DNA of 32,641 nucleotides, taken from NCBI GenBank assembly GCA_003158585.1, contig PMKE01000047.1, forward strand, positions 14,211 through 46,851. Reading direction: 5' to 3'. Source of the stretch: Alphaproteobacteria bacterium. Its GTDB lineage: Bacteria; Pseudomonadota; Alphaproteobacteria; Micropepsales; Micropepsaceae. The position numbers and the translations under genes are program-made. Position 1 is the first letter of the stretch; every line of letters begins with the position of its first letter. Positions 23,623 through 32,369 of the stretch are shown here, in pieces. The notes beneath the pieces were generated by a model. That model did no database searches. It worked only from the letters and a program-made list of their open reading frames with translations, and was not told where the DNA came from.

Positions 23623-24153
23623 CTATGCTCTGTTTCCGGCGGTGTCGTCTATCAACGCCACGTCGGCGGCATTCCGCCGTTCGGGACCGTGGTAATCGTC
23701 GATGGGGCGGCGCCGGCGGCACGGTCCGAAGTAGGTCTTTGTGCGGATGAACTGGCGCGGATGCTCGATCACGGCCGTCAGCCGCGACAGGATGGCTTTC
23801 ACGGAGACGGGCTTGGCAAGGAATTCGTTGGCGCCCGAATCGCGCGCCAGGCGTACGTGATCGATGTGGGTATGCCCGGTGAGCATGATGATCGCCACGA
23901 AGGGATTGGGCGAGTCGGGCGACGTGCGCGCTGTTTTGACGAATTCCAGTCCCGTCATTCCTGTCATCTGCCAATCGAGCAGGATGATGTCGGGATTCAC
24001 GTCTACAAAAAACTTCCAGGCGCGTTCGCCGTCCGCGGCTTCGTAAATCTGTATCACGCCGAAAGCCTGCAAGATCGCGACGACCAGCTTTCGCATATGC
24101 TGGTTGTCGTCGACGACGAGAATTTTCAATCTGTCGAACCGAAAGCCGCCCAT
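23623..24153 (-). CDS. Response regulator (receiver domain with short basic tail)
   Basis: This 176-aa protein has a complete receiver domain: the acidic pocket Asp15-Asp16 (LVVDDNQHM), phospho-acceptor Asp60 (IILLDWQM), Thr92 (MLTGH) and Lys114 (LAKPVS). The C-terminal 45 residues (GPCRRRRPIDDYHGPERR and beyond) contain no DNA-binding domain, so it probably acts by protein contact. It is first in an operon with the HPt gene. TTAA half-sites with six-base spacing lie upstream at 24196-24210. Confidence 0.88.
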   Translation of the reverse strand: MGGFRFDRLKILVVDDNQHMRKLVVAILQAFGVIQIYEAADGERAWKFFVDVNPDIILLDWQMTGMTGLEFVKTARTSPDSPNPFVAIIMLTGHTHIDHVRLARDSGANEFLAKPVSVKAILSRLTAVIEHPRQFIRTKTYFGPCRRRRPIDDYHGPERRNAADVALIDDTAGNRA

Positions 24154-24230
24154 AGATCGCCCGGCACATACGCGTAGCGCGCGAGAAGATCGTACTTAAC
24201 GCGTCTTAATGCTCGGTGAAGCGGTGTGAA

Positions 24231-24992
24231 CTAATCTTGAAACTGTTCGGTAAGAATTCTTTCGCCGAGGTTACGCCCGGCATCGAACAGCATCGCCATC
24301 GGCGTGCTGCGGTCCTCTTCCACATCGACCGAAACGATGTTGCGCACTTCCATAGCGTCGGCCACTGCGCTCACGGGTCGTTTTTCGGTCTCCAGCGCCT
24401 CGAAACGGACTTTGGCGCGGTGAGGCAGCAGGGCGCCCCGCCATCTCCTGGGCCGGAAGGCGCTGATCGGCGTCAGCGCCAGCAGCTCCGAGTCGATCGG
24501 CAGGATCGGGCCGTGCGCGGAGAGATTGTAGGCCGTCGAGCCGACGGGCGTGGAGACCAGGGCGCCGTCGCAGATCAGTTCCGAGATGCGCACCTTGCCG
24601 TCCACCAGGATGCGGAGCTTAGTGGCTTGTCGGGTCTGGCGCAGCAGCGAGACCTCGTTGAACGCCAGCCCGTCGATGCACTTGTCGACGGTCGTGGCGC
24701 GCATCTTGAGCGGGTTCACTTCCGCTCTTTCGGCCTCGGCCAGGCGTTCGATGAGATGCGATTCGTTATACTCGTTCATCAGGAAGCCGATGGTGCCGAG
24801 GTTCATGCCGTAGATCGGCTTGGAGTGCTCCAGGAATGCATGCAGAGTCTGGAGCATGAACCCGTCGCCGCCGAGCGCCACCACGATGTCCGCCTTGTCG
24901 GGACCTGCGTCGTCGTACAGCTGGCGGAGATTGGCCAGGGCCGATTGGGCCTCCGGCACGTTTGCGGCGACGAAATGCAATCTTGGCGCCAT
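24231..24992 (-). CDS. nadK: NAD kinase
   Basis: This 253-aa enzyme phosphorylates NAD to NADP. Diagnostic elements are the GGDG motif (41-44, in [11 protein letters not shown]), GTIGFLMN, the NEVSLLR segment and [17 protein letters not shown]. The length is normal for the compact alphaproteobacterial type. The start at 24992 lies 3 nt after the end of the ruined moaA, so it was second in an operon with it. Its expression presumably still depends on the promoter ahead of moaA. Confidence 0.95.
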   Translation of the reverse strand: MAPRLHFVAANVPEAQSALANLRQLYDDAGPDKADIVVALGGDGFMLQTLHAFLEHSKPIYGMNLGTIGFLMNEYNESHLIERLAEAERAEVNPLKMRATTVDKCIDGLAFNEVSLLRQTRQATKLRILVDGKVRISELICDGALVSTPVGSTAYNLSAHGPILPIDSELLALTPISAFRPRRWRGALLPHRAKVRFEALETEKRPVSAVADAMEVRNIVSVDVEEDRSTPMAMLFDAGRNLGERILTEQFQD

Positions 24993-24995
24993 GCT

Positions 24996-25361
24996 TCAGC
25001 CTCCGGTCATGGACATGAGCGGCGAACTGCGGGGGCGGCATGACGGCGGTCGATCATGAAGTCGTGGCCCTTCGGCTTGCGCGCGATGGCCCCATCGATT
25101 GCGTCGTCCAGCATCCCGTCGTCTCGCGAGGTGCGCAAGGGTCCGCGCAAATCCGCCGCATCCTCCCGGCCCAGGTACATGAACAGCGTCCCCGTGCATG
25201 TCAATCTCACCCCGTTGCAGCTCAAGCTCTTCGAGGGTCAGCAGCCCTTCCTTCGGCAGGAACTCCGGATACTCGCTCATACAATAGACGTAACGTAAAT
25301 CGCAGCGATCCGTCACCGAGACGCGGGGGTATGTGATATGGCGGCCGAGGGTGTCGATCAT
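24996..25361 (-). pseudogene. moaA: moaA (GTP 3',8-cyclase) remnant with internal deletion
   Basis: MoaA is the radical-SAM enzyme that starts molybdenum cofactor synthesis. The N-terminus [19 protein letters not shown] and the C-terminal pieces ([26 protein letters not shown]; final MSMTGG) are recognisable, but about 200 residues between them are missing. The two parts are in different frames, and the last six residues return to the first frame. In the radical-SAM motif, CDLRYVYC has Tyr in place of the second cysteine. Near the C-terminal cluster, LFMYLG has Tyr where Cys is expected. Several independent lesions make this a decayed gene. It sits directly upstream of nadK. Confidence 0.85.
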
Positions 25362-25392
25362 GGACCGACCCTAGCAGGACGGTGGCCGGGTT

Positions 25393-26517
25393 TCAGCCCC
25401 ACCCAACCATGGCGTGGAGTTCGTCCATCGCTTCGGTTTTGCCGAAGGTGTTGAATATGCTTTCGACGAGCTTCATGTCCTCTGGCGACAAAGCCGGTTT
25501 CATCAACCGGGCTTGGCGGGACAGGTTGAACACTGTCGCGAACACGCAGCGGTCGATGCCCACGGCGCGGCAGGCGAGTGCCACGGTTCTGGGCCCACGC
25601 TCATATAGGTTCTGCCTGAGTTCCGTCAGGGGCAGGTCGAGCAGGCGGGCAAAGGCCAGATCGAAAAGATCGATTTGCCCTTGGTGAAGTACCCTCAAAA
25701 GGAAGCCGGCTTTGAGCTGTCCGGCGGCATGGAGCTTGTCGATGAGCTTGTGGGCGCTGTCCGCGGGCGTGCTCTTGGGCGGCGGCGGCTCGCTCTTGAC
25801 CACCGTTTCCGCTTGCGTGAAGGCAGTTTCGAGCCGTTTGGGCTCTATTTCGTAATTCTGGACGATGTACGTCTTGAGAGCGTCGGACACCCACTCGCAC
25901 ATACGCGTCGCGAGCACCGGCGGAAGATCGTCGCGCTTGGTGATGGGTTCCTGAAGACTGGCGATCTGGCGCGATTTATCGACCAGTACTTCGTAGGTAG
26001 CCGGGGAAATCCTGGCGGTGGCGTTGCGCACAAGCGTTACCAGAACACTCTCGGCGGCACACTTGGCCAGCGCTTCGGTGACTGTCTCGCCGATATGCGG
26101 CCGTGCCGCGACGGCTTCCTGATGCGCCACACCGCACTCCACGATGAGCCGCAGTATGTCGGCATCGGTCAAGAGCGGGCTGCGCAGGATGACCGGGCGC
26201 GCGACTTCGATCGCGTCGTCGGCCAGCAGAACGATGAGGTCGTTCGGGGCGGTGGTGTCGTCGGCCAAACGTTCCGCAAGTGCGATTCGGATGGCCATCT
26301 CGACGTCGCGGGTAAGGCGGCGCAGGATGTCGCGCATCAGGTCGCGTTCGCGGTCGCTGAGATGCGTTCCCTGGACACGGTAGAGTGACGCAACGGCCAG
26401 ATAGATTTCCTCGCGCGTCGTATCTTGCGGGTTTGCGGCGAGTTGGGCCAAACGGCTCATGTCGCTCATATCGCGTGCGGTCAGACCCAAGGCATCGCCC
26501 CCTGCGATTCGTCTCAA
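25393..26517 (-). CDS. DUF2336-domain protein
   Basis: This 374-aa (or shorter) protein is made of HEAT-like helical pairs: LAERLADDTTAPNDLIVLLA, then IEVARPVILRSPLLTD, and GETVTEALAKCAAESVL. A proline-rich hinge (PPPPKSTPADS) and a C-terminal helical domain follow. This is the DUF2336 layout seen mainly in Alphaproteobacteria, with no defined activity. I list the TTG at 26517; ATGs at 26469 and 26460 are alternatives, since none has a convincing ribosome site. A CtrA-type box lies 30 bp upstream of the TTG. Confidence 0.8.
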   Translation of the reverse strand: MRRIAGGDALGLTARDMSDMSRLAQLAANPQDTTREEIYLAVASLYRVQGTHLSDRERDLMRDILRRLTRDVEMAIRIALAERLADDTTAPNDLIVLLADDAIEVARPVILRSPLLTDADILRLIVECGVAHQEAVAARPHIGETVTEALAKCAAESVLVTLVRNATARISPATYEVLVDKSRQIASLQEPITKRDDLPPVLATRMCEWVSDALKTYIVQNYEIEPKRLETAFTQAETVVKSEPPPPKSTPADSAHKLIDKLHAAGQLKAGFLLRVLHQGQIDLFDLAFARLLDLPLTELRQNLYERGPRTVALACRAVGIDRCVFATVFNLSRQARLMKPALSPEDMKLVESIFNTFGKTEAMDELHAMVGWG

Positions 26518-26546
26518 GGTAGGGTGGTACTAGTAACAAAACGGCG

Positions 26547-26561
26547 TTAACAGCGTGTTAA
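26547..26561 (-). promoter_or_regulatory. Candidate CtrA-binding box
   Basis: On the minus strand the site reads TTAA-cacgctg-TTAAC, an exact match to the TTAA-N7-TTAAC consensus of the alphaproteobacterial cell-cycle regulator CtrA. It lies just upstream of the DUF2336 gene. Whether CtrA exists in this organism cannot be seen here. Confidence 0.5.
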
Positions 26562-27143
26562 TCTAACCAGCCCGTCAACCATTGCGGCGCGCGATCATGG
26601 AATCGCCGTCACTTTACGTTCTCGATGGGGGCAGAACTGCCGACAGAAACGCTTTGTAGCCTTGCGGATTCGAAACCGAATGCGGAACCGACGGCTGGAA
26701 GGCGGGCTGCGATCTCTTCCGAAAGCCACTTCACACAAAGGGAAACCTCCGGCTCGCGACCTTTTAAGTTGACGGCATACGTTCAAGAATGACTGATTCT
26801 GCCGGAAGCTTATGGAACTGACGGTTCCGCCGCCCGGGAGTGATTGAAAAAAGGCGGCAGTCCGAGCCGCATCATTTGGTGGACTTGCGTCAGACAGATT
26901 CATGACGCTAGCGGCATCGCAAATCGCTGGACCATCGCTTCTATCTTTACTTCACGGCAGCAGCGCAAAACGAATTTAGTGGCTGATGGCACGCTGCTGT
27001 AGAGTGTATCGCAGCGATTAGGGAACGCTGTACAGCATACAATCGTTTTCTTAAATTGACACAGCGCTGCGCACAGCACACTCTTTCGAGCGATAGAGGG
27101 AGTGTATGCTGAATTTTCTCACGCAAATCGAGGTACGGGCGCG
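26562..27143. other. Gap without a supported gene; short palindromes near its end
   Basis: About 580 bp hold no convincing ORF. GC is lower than in the coding parts. From 27000 onward there are short dyads: gctgtacagc (27028-27037) is a perfect palindrome, cagcatac (27033-27040) is inverted as gtatgctg (27104-27111), and a TTGACA hexamer lies at 27056-27061. These could be promoter and operator sequences for the small ORFs and tetR gene that follow. Confidence 0.4.
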
Positions 27144-27230
27144 ATGGCCTTCGGCGGTCTGATCGGCGGTTTGTCGTGGCCGGCGCTGTTGCGCAGGCTG
27201 GATCGGCGGAACCCGGGTTACCGTCACTGA
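27144..27230 (+). CDS. Possible 28-aa small ORF upstream of tetR
   Basis: MAFGGLIGGLSWPALLRRLD then RRNPGYRH: a short hydrophobic segment followed by a basic tail. gagg lies about 10 nt before the ATG. It ends 10 nt before the next small ORF, whose ribosome site fills that gap. Support is positional only. Confidence 0.25.
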   Translation: MAFGGLIGGLSWPALLRRLDRRNPGYRH

Positions 27231-27240
27231 GGCGGGAATC

Positions 27241-27354
27241 ATGAAGTTTAACGCGTTCCATCCTGTCCCAGGGACGGAAGAAATCGGGCTCGCGGCCGAT
27301 AACGGTCAGTATGTGGACAGTATGTGTTTTGTGCGGAAGACGGCGGCTTGGTGA
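27241..27354 (+). CDS. Possible 37-aa small ORF overlapping the tetR start
   Basis: MKFNAFHPVPGTEEIGLAAD continues to ...RKTAAW. A good site (ggcggga) lies at the right distance before the ATG, and the stop overlaps the tetR start as TGATG at 27352-27356. The tetR ATG has no clear ribosome site of its own, so coupling from this ORF would explain its translation. It could be a leader peptide or a real small protein. Confidence 0.35.
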   Translation: MKFNAFHPVPGTEEIGLAADNGQYVDSMCFVRKTAAW

Positions 27355-27962
27355 TGGACGCGCTCGTAAGACAGACCGTCGTGCAGAGCGTGCGGCGGAA
27401 ACCAGAGAGCCTCGCCAAGCTCAAAAAATCGGCACGCAAGCTCTTCGTGGAACGCGGCTATCATGTGACGCGCCCGCAGGACATCGCGCGCGAAGCCGGT
27501 CTCGGGCACGGCACGTTCTATCTTCACTACGAAGACAAGCGTGCCTGTTATCTCGCCTTTGTAGAGGAGGCGCGCGCCGAGCTGTACAGCTTCATCCGCG
27601 CCCGCGTCGGCCAGGGTGGGTCGCTGGAAGACAACGTCGCAAGGACCTTGAACGCGATCTACGACTATTCCGACGCCAATCCCGGCGTGCTCGGTGCTGC
27701 AATGGCGGATGAGGCCATCATCGACGCCGAGGGCAAGCAGGCGCCGCCGTTGCTCCAGCGCTGGGGGCGCGACTGGGCGGAGAACATCCGCGACGGCGCC
27801 CGTCGGCAAAGCGTCGTCGATGTGTTCGATCCGGACATCGTCGGCCATGCCATCGTGGGTGCCATCCACCACTGCCGGATGGAAGGCGACCGCTCAGGGC
27901 GCGAGCGGCAGCGGGTTATTGAAAACCTGACCCGGTTTCTGGTTCGGGCGCTCAAGCCCTGA
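27354..27962 (+). CDS. TetR-family transcriptional regulator
   Basis: This 202-aa protein has the TetR N-terminal helix-turn-helix: KLKKSARKLFVERGYHVTRP, then QDIAREAGLGHGTFYLHYED KRACY with the hallmark G-x-FY-x-HY. The C-terminal ligand-binding half is helical and ends RVIENLTRFLVRALKP. I take the ATG at 27354, which overlaps the stop of a 37-aa ORF. An ATG at 27324 in the same frame is the alternative. Target genes are unknown; the glycosyltransferase downstream on the same strand is 212 nt away. Palindromes at 27028-27111 are candidate operators. Confidence 0.9.
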   Translation: MDALVRQTVVQSVRRKPESLAKLKKSARKLFVERGYHVTRPQDIAREAGLGHGTFYLHYEDKRACYLAFVEEARAELYSFIRARVGQGGSLEDNVARTLNAIYDYSDANPGVLGAAMADEAIIDAEGKQAPPLLQRWGRDWAENIRDGARRQSVVDVFDPDIVGHAIVGAIHHCRMEGDRSGRERQRVIENLTRFLVRALKP

Positions 27963-28174
27963 CCTGCGTGCCTGTTGATAGATGCCGATTGCAACCGGAA
28001 GAAAGTGGCACAACCCGGGATACACCGCTCACATTCTCGCACCGCGTGTGGAGCGAGGGGTTGCGGTTGTGAAGTCCGACCGCCCGGCGTGACGAGCCTC
28101 ACCGTCGCGTTGCCGGGGTTCCGGGTCGGGCCTGCAAACATATTGCGAGTACATCGCTCGTACCGGGGGAGAAT

Positions 28175-29710
28175 TTGGGCGCTCCCGCGACCCCACTGAC
28201 TATTGTGCAGGCGGACGCCGCATTCATTTTGCCGAGCGATGTCGTTCGGCGGAAGTGGGATGCATTTCAGCCGGATCAGTCCGGCCTAAAATCCCGGCAG
28301 ACCCGATACGAAAGACAGATTGACCACCGCCGCCTGTCGCACAATGCAGTATTCGCATTGTGGTCCAGGATGCCGGAATTCTCCGCACGCACCGTGGCCA
28401 CGTGGCAGCAGGCAGCAGTGTTGCTCGCCGGCTGCGTCATGCTCGTCTGCGCCGTCTGTCTTTGGCCCTATGTTACGACGCATGTCCTGGTCGCCTGCAT
28501 GTCGGCCGGCTTCCTTGTCAGCCTGGGTTTCCGAACCGCCTTGGCCGTGATCGGGCGCAGCCGCAATCGAACGGCCTTTGCTGCCCCCGCCTACGACGCC
28601 GCGATGCCGGTCTACACGGTTCTCCTGCCGCTCTATCGCGAAGCGGCGATGCTGCCGCAGTTAACCTGCGCACTTTCGGCGCTTGATTATCCTCGCGACA
28701 GGCTCGATATCAAATTCGTGGTGGAGGAGGACGACACGGAAACCATCGCTGCGGCGAAGAAGCTCGTGTGCGATCTACCGGCGGAGATCGTCGTTGTTCC
28801 CCAAAGCCTGCCGCGTACCAAACCGAAAGCGTGCAATTACGCGTTGCATTTCGCACGCGGCAATTACGTCGTGGTCTACGACGCCGAGGACCGCCCCGAA
28901 CCGGATCAGCTTCGCAAGGCCGTCGTGGCTTTTCGCGGCTCGCCGGGCGCGGCCTGTTTCCAAGCGCGGCTCACGATCGACAACGAGCGTTGGTCTTGGC
29001 TCGCGCGCATGTTCGCGCTCGATTACGATCTCTGGTTCAAGATGCTCCTGCCGGGATTGGCCAAGCTGCAAGTGCCGATACCGCTTGGCGGGACTTCCAA
29101 CCATTTCCGCACGCCTGTTCTGCGCGCGGTGGGCGCCTGGGATCCTTTCAACGTCACGGAAGACGCCGATTTGGGAATTCGTCTGGCGCGCCTGAATTAT
29201 GGCGTGGCGATGCTCGACTCGACGACTTTCGAGGAGGCGCCGTTGCGTTACGGTACTTGGCTGCGGCAGCGCACGCGCTGGATGAAGGGCTATATGCAGA
29301 CGATGCTGGTCCACACGCGCCAACCGGCGCGTCTTGTGGACAGCGTCGGCGTGCGCGGAGTGGCGGCGATCCAGTTGTTCCTTGGCGGAGCCATCTGGTC
29401 GGCGCTCGTCAATCCGGTTCTGTGGCTGATATTCGCAGTGTCCTGCGTAGGTACGCAAACGGGTATGCATGAGCAATTCATGGAATCCCTTGCGCTTATT
29501 TCGGGGATCAGTCTGTTGATGTGCAATGTCGTGCTCGCTGTGCTTTCCAGGATCGGCACGCGGAAAGCGATGGCGTCCGTCCCCTTTGCGCTCGGCTACC
29601 TGCTCTACTGGTTTCTTGTCTCCGTGGCGGCGTATCGCGCTCTGTGGCAGCTCGTCTTCAACCCTTTCCACTGGGAGAAGACGCCGCACGGGGATGCTTT
29701 GGACGGCTGA
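28175..29710 (+). CDS. Membrane family-2 glycosyltransferase
   Basis: This 511-aa processive-type glycosyltransferase has two N-terminal hydrophobic segments (about 80-125). A GT-A domain follows with VEEDDTET (183-190), YDAEDRPE (235-242; DxD-like), TEDADLG (328-334) and QRTRWMKGY (365-373), the Q/RxxRW motif of cellulose- and hyaluronan-synthase-type enzymes. Three to four C-terminal membrane helices complete it. It should polymerise or transfer sugars across or at the inner membrane. The TTG start is supported by ggggga five nt upstream. The outer-membrane-like gene follows after 3 nt, which suggests the product is exported or placed at the surface. No PilZ domain is fused. Confidence 0.9.
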   Translation: MGAPATPLTIVQADAAFILPSDVVRRKWDAFQPDQSGLKSRQTRYERQIDHRRLSHNAVFALWSRMPEFSARTVATWQQAAVLLAGCVMLVCAVCLWPYVTTHVLVACMSAGFLVSLGFRTALAVIGRSRNRTAFAAPAYDAAMPVYTVLLPLYREAAMLPQLTCALSALDYPRDRLDIKFVVEEDDTETIAAAKKLVCDLPAEIVVVPQSLPRTKPKACNYALHFARGNYVVVYDAEDRPEPDQLRKAVVAFRGSPGAACFQARLTIDNERWSWLARMFALDYDLWFKMLLPGLAKLQVPIPLGGTSNHFRTPVLRAVGAWDPFNVTEDADLGIRLARLNYGVAMLDSTTFEEAPLRYGTWLRQRTRWMKGYMQTMLVHTRQPARLVDSVGVRGVAAIQLFLGGAIWSALVNPVLWLIFAVSCVGTQTGMHEQFMESLALISGISLLMCNVVLAVLSRIGTRKAMASVPFALGYLLYWFLVSVAAYRALWQLVFNPFHWEKTPHGDALDG

Positions 29711-29713
29711 ACC

Positions 29714-30502
29714 ATGCGGGCAGTTCTCGTTGCTTTTGCTTTGGCCGCCGGAAGTCTTCCCGGTGCTGCACTGGCCGGCGCTTGGACGCTGGACCAAGGG
29801 CAATTCCTCATCATGTCCGGCGTCACGGCGAGCCGCGCCACGCACAATTTCGATGACGCCGGCAGACCGTCCGAGAAGGTTCTGTTCAGGAAACTGTTCG
29901 CGCAGACCTGGATGGAATACGGCTTGACGGATGCCGTCACGCTGTTCGTCGCGCCGGAATACGTGATTGCGGATACCGGCGCGGAAGGGGTCGGCGTGGC
30001 TCGCACTCACACGGCGTCCGTGGAAGGCGGCGCACGCATTCTTCTTCTGACGCGCATCGGCATGCTTTCGATCCAGGGATCGGTCAAGACGGCCGGCGCC
30101 TTCGACATGTCCGTCTCGGCGGGTAAGGCGTCCGGCAGGCAGTTCGAGCTTCGGCTTCTCTACGGGCGCAGTTTCCGCCTCTTCGGTTCGGAAGGGTTCT
30201 TCGACGTGCAGGCGGCAAAGCGCTGGATCAAGCGCCCCCGGTCGGACGAGTTCGTGTTCGACGCGACTATGGGCCTGCACCTGCGCCGGCCGACGCTTCT
30301 GATGCTTCAGACCTTCAACATGATGAGCAGCGGCGAGGCGCTTCCGCCGTATCGGCCCTACCGCCTGCACAAGCTGGAACTGTCGGTCGTCGAGCGGCTC
30401 ACGCCCAAATGGTCGCTGCAGTTCGGCGCGTTCCTGTCGCTCGCCGGCCAGAATATCGTGCAGGAGCAGGGCGTCGTTTCGGCGGTGTGGTACAGGTTCT
30501 GA
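29714..30502 (+). CDS. Predicted outer-membrane beta-barrel protein
   Basis: This 262-aa protein has a signal peptide (MRAVLVAFALAAGSLPGAAL, cut at ALA/GAW). The mature part consists of alternating amphipathic strands such as AQTWMEYGLTDAVTLFVAPEY and FELRLLYGRSFRLF. It ends AVWYRF, with the terminal aromatic typical of barrels handled by the BAM machinery. It begins 3 nt after the glycosyltransferase stop, so the two form an operon. A role in secretion or surface display of a polysaccharide is a reasonable guess. No known polysaccharide porin family is recognised. Confidence 0.72.
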   Translation: MRAVLVAFALAAGSLPGAALAGAWTLDQGQFLIMSGVTASRATHNFDDAGRPSEKVLFRKLFAQTWMEYGLTDAVTLFVAPEYVIADTGAEGVGVARTHTASVEGGARILLLTRIGMLSIQGSVKTAGAFDMSVSAGKASGRQFELRLLYGRSFRLFGSEGFFDVQAAKRWIKRPRSDEFVFDATMGLHLRRPTLLMLQTFNMMSSGEALPPYRPYRLHKLELSVVERLTPKWSLQFGAFLSLAGQNIVQEQGVVSAVWYRF

Positions 30503-30703
30503 GCGGCGGCCCCACACGGAGCGCGTCCATACGCTGTCGCTATGGGCCGCTCCGACCTCCCCACAAGGGGGAGGCGATGAGAATAGTGTGCCAGGAGTAC
30601 CTGTCCCCGTCGGGGTGGCGCATGGCTCGCAAGTGCTCACCGCCTCCTTCGGCCGCTTTGCGGCCACTTCCCACGCATAGGCGCGGGAGAAGAAACAGAG
30701 ACC
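30503..30703. repeat. Extragenic palindromic repeats between convergent genes
   Basis: The gap contains cctccccacaagggggagg, which folds perfectly at its core, and ggccgctttgcggcc, a second hairpin. Both are of the kind scattered through alphaproteobacterial genomes. Their place between the convergent barrel gene and trpB suits a bidirectional terminator. Confidence 0.5.
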
Positions 30704-31906
30704 CTATAGTCCGACCATCTCCGCCACGTAATCGACGTCCTTATCCCCGCGGCCGGAGAGGTTCACGATGATGACCTTGTCGGCACTCAGCCCCGCGGCC
30801 AGTTTCGCGGCATAGGCCACCGCGTGCGCGCTTTCGAGTGCCGGGATGATGCCCTCGACTTCCGAGAGCTCGCGGAACGAGGCCAATGCTTCGTCGTCGT
30901 TGATGCTCACATAGCGCACGCGCGCGATGTCCTTGAGATAGGAATGCATCGGACCCACGCCGGGATAGTCGAGACCGGACGCAATCGAGTGCACCGGCAG
31001 CGCTTCACCCGCTTCATCCTGCAAGAGATAGGTACGCATGCCGTGGAGCGTGCCCGGCTTGCCCAGCGACAACGTCGCCGCATGCTCGCCCGGCTTGGTG
31101 CCTTTGCCGCCCGGCTCCACGCCGACGATCGCAACGTCGTCGTTCAGGAAGGCGGTAAACAGCCCCATGGCATTCGAGCCGCCGCCGACGCAAGCGACGA
31201 GATAATCCGGCAGTCTTCCGGCCTGTTCGACGATCTGTTCGCGAGCTTCCCGTCCCACCACCGATTGGAAGTCCTGCACCATCATCGGATAGGGGTGCGG
31301 GCCGACCACGGAGCCGATGCCGAAAAACGTGTTCTTCGAATCCGCGATGAAGTCGCCGAAGGCGCTGTCCACCGCATCCTTGAGGCAACGGCCTCCCGCT
31401 GTGACCTCGATCACCTTGGCGCCGAGCAGCTTCATGCGGATCACATTGGGATGCTGTTTTGCGACGTCGATCGCGCCCATATGGATCTCGCACTTGATCC
31501 CGACGAGGGCCGCGGCGGTCGCCAACGCGACGCCGTGCTGACCGGCGCCTGTTTCGGCGATCAGCCGCGTCTTGCCCATCCGCTTGGCCAGCAATGCTTC
31601 GCCGATCGTGTGATTGATCTTATGGGCGCCCGTATGGTTGAGGTCTTCGCGCTTGAGGAAGAGCTTGGCGCCGCCGATCTTCTTCGTCAGGTTCCGGGCG
31701 AATCACAAAGGCGACGGCCGGCCCACATAGTTCTTCAAGAGCTCGCGGTATTCCTCCCAGAATTTCGGGTCGTTGCGCGCCGCCAGGTAGGCGTCCTCGA
31801 CCTCTTTCAACACGCTCTCCAATTGCGGAGGAACGAAGCGTCCGCCGTATTCGCCGAAGAAGCCTCTGTTGTCCGGTACTTTGTCGGTCTGTTTGGAATC
31901 GCTCAT
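30704..31906 (-). pseudogene. trpB: Tryptophan synthase beta subunit with one in-frame TGA
   Basis: Read through, the frame has 401 codons including the stop, giving the normal length of about 400 aa. TrpB joins indole and serine using PLP. The Schiff-base Lys lies in HTGAHKIN, and [22 protein letters not shown] and NLSGRGDKD are all present. The single lesion is TGA at codon 68 (31703-31705), between GRPSPL and FARNLTKK, where homologues have Tyr or another aromatic. TGA clearly acts as a stop for many genes here. Neither trpA nor trpF is adjacent in the window, so this may be an orphan or second copy. A sequencing error would restore the gene. Confidence 0.85.
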
Positions 31907-32334
31907 GTCTCTGCTTTTCGATTTATTGTCGAAGAAATGGGGGCCCCCGCCCGATTGGTGCGACGATGTTCAGGACCAATATGCTTTATGTCAATGGTGC
32001 GAAACGACAGATGCCATTCGCGTTGCAGCAAAGGCCTGCGGCGTTTCATCGAGGAGATCAGACCTATGAACAGGCTTTTACGTGTGGATCGGAAGGCGGG
32101 CGAAGCTCGCGGTATGCAGTCCTCCTTCGCCCTGAAGGGTTTCGGAGGACACCCTTCGCTGCGGACTGGCGTCAGCCACCCGAAGCTGCGAAGCAGCGAA
32201 GGGTGGCTTGCCTGGCGTAGCTTGCGGTAGCAGGCCCGGCTTCGCCGAGTGGCTTCGCCGGGCAGACTTCACTCGCTGTCGCGAGCTGCCCGTTCTGAGA
32301 CATAGGTGACGTTTTGTACCGGACACATGGGTAA
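31907..32334. other. Gap with extragenic repeats and the IS481 left flank
   Basis: From 31907 to about 32110 no gene is supported; this should contain the trpB promoter. Positions 32115-32270 are a patchwork of short inverted GC-rich repeats (acccttcgctgc with gcagcgaagggt; cccggcttcgccgagtggcttcgccgggc). At 32295-32333 tgagacataggtgac and ttgtaccggacacatgg resemble the ends of IS481-type elements. Confidence 0.45.
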
Positions 32335-32366
32335 CACCATCCCCCTGCAATTGCAGGGGGATGGTG
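32335..32366. promoter_or_regulatory. 32-bp perfect palindrome over the transposase ribosome site
   Basis: caccatccccctgcaa (32335-32350) is followed with no spacer by its exact reverse complement (32351-32366). The transposase ATG is at 32370, and the purine-rich aggggga that would bind the ribosome is in the right arm. An RNA hairpin here would hide it. Confidence 0.6.
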
Positions 32367-32369
32367 GCG

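Noticed and set aside
26947-27261. A 104-aa minus-strand ORF in the gap before tetR
   Set aside because: No ribosome site, no domain, Cys/Arg/Ser-rich chance composition, and it overlaps the dyads and small ORFs on the other strand.
28775-30667. A 630-aa minus-strand open frame
   Set aside because: It mirrors the glycosyltransferase and barrel genes, which have clear motifs; composition is that of an antisense shadow.
31703-31705. Selenocysteine or other recoding at the trpB TGA
   Set aside because: Homologues have an aromatic residue there, not cysteine; I saw no downstream stem-loop of the required type, and TGA is used as a stop throughout the window.
30824-32230. A 468-aa plus-strand open frame opposite trpB
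   Set aside because: Antisense shadow of trpB with no recognisable motif, ending in repeat DNA.
31966-32230. Small plus-strand ORFs (starting at 31966 and 32066) upstream of the IS481 gene
   Set aside because: Both run into repeat sequence and share no recognisable motif; the gaggag before 32066 is spaced too far from its ATG to be convincing.
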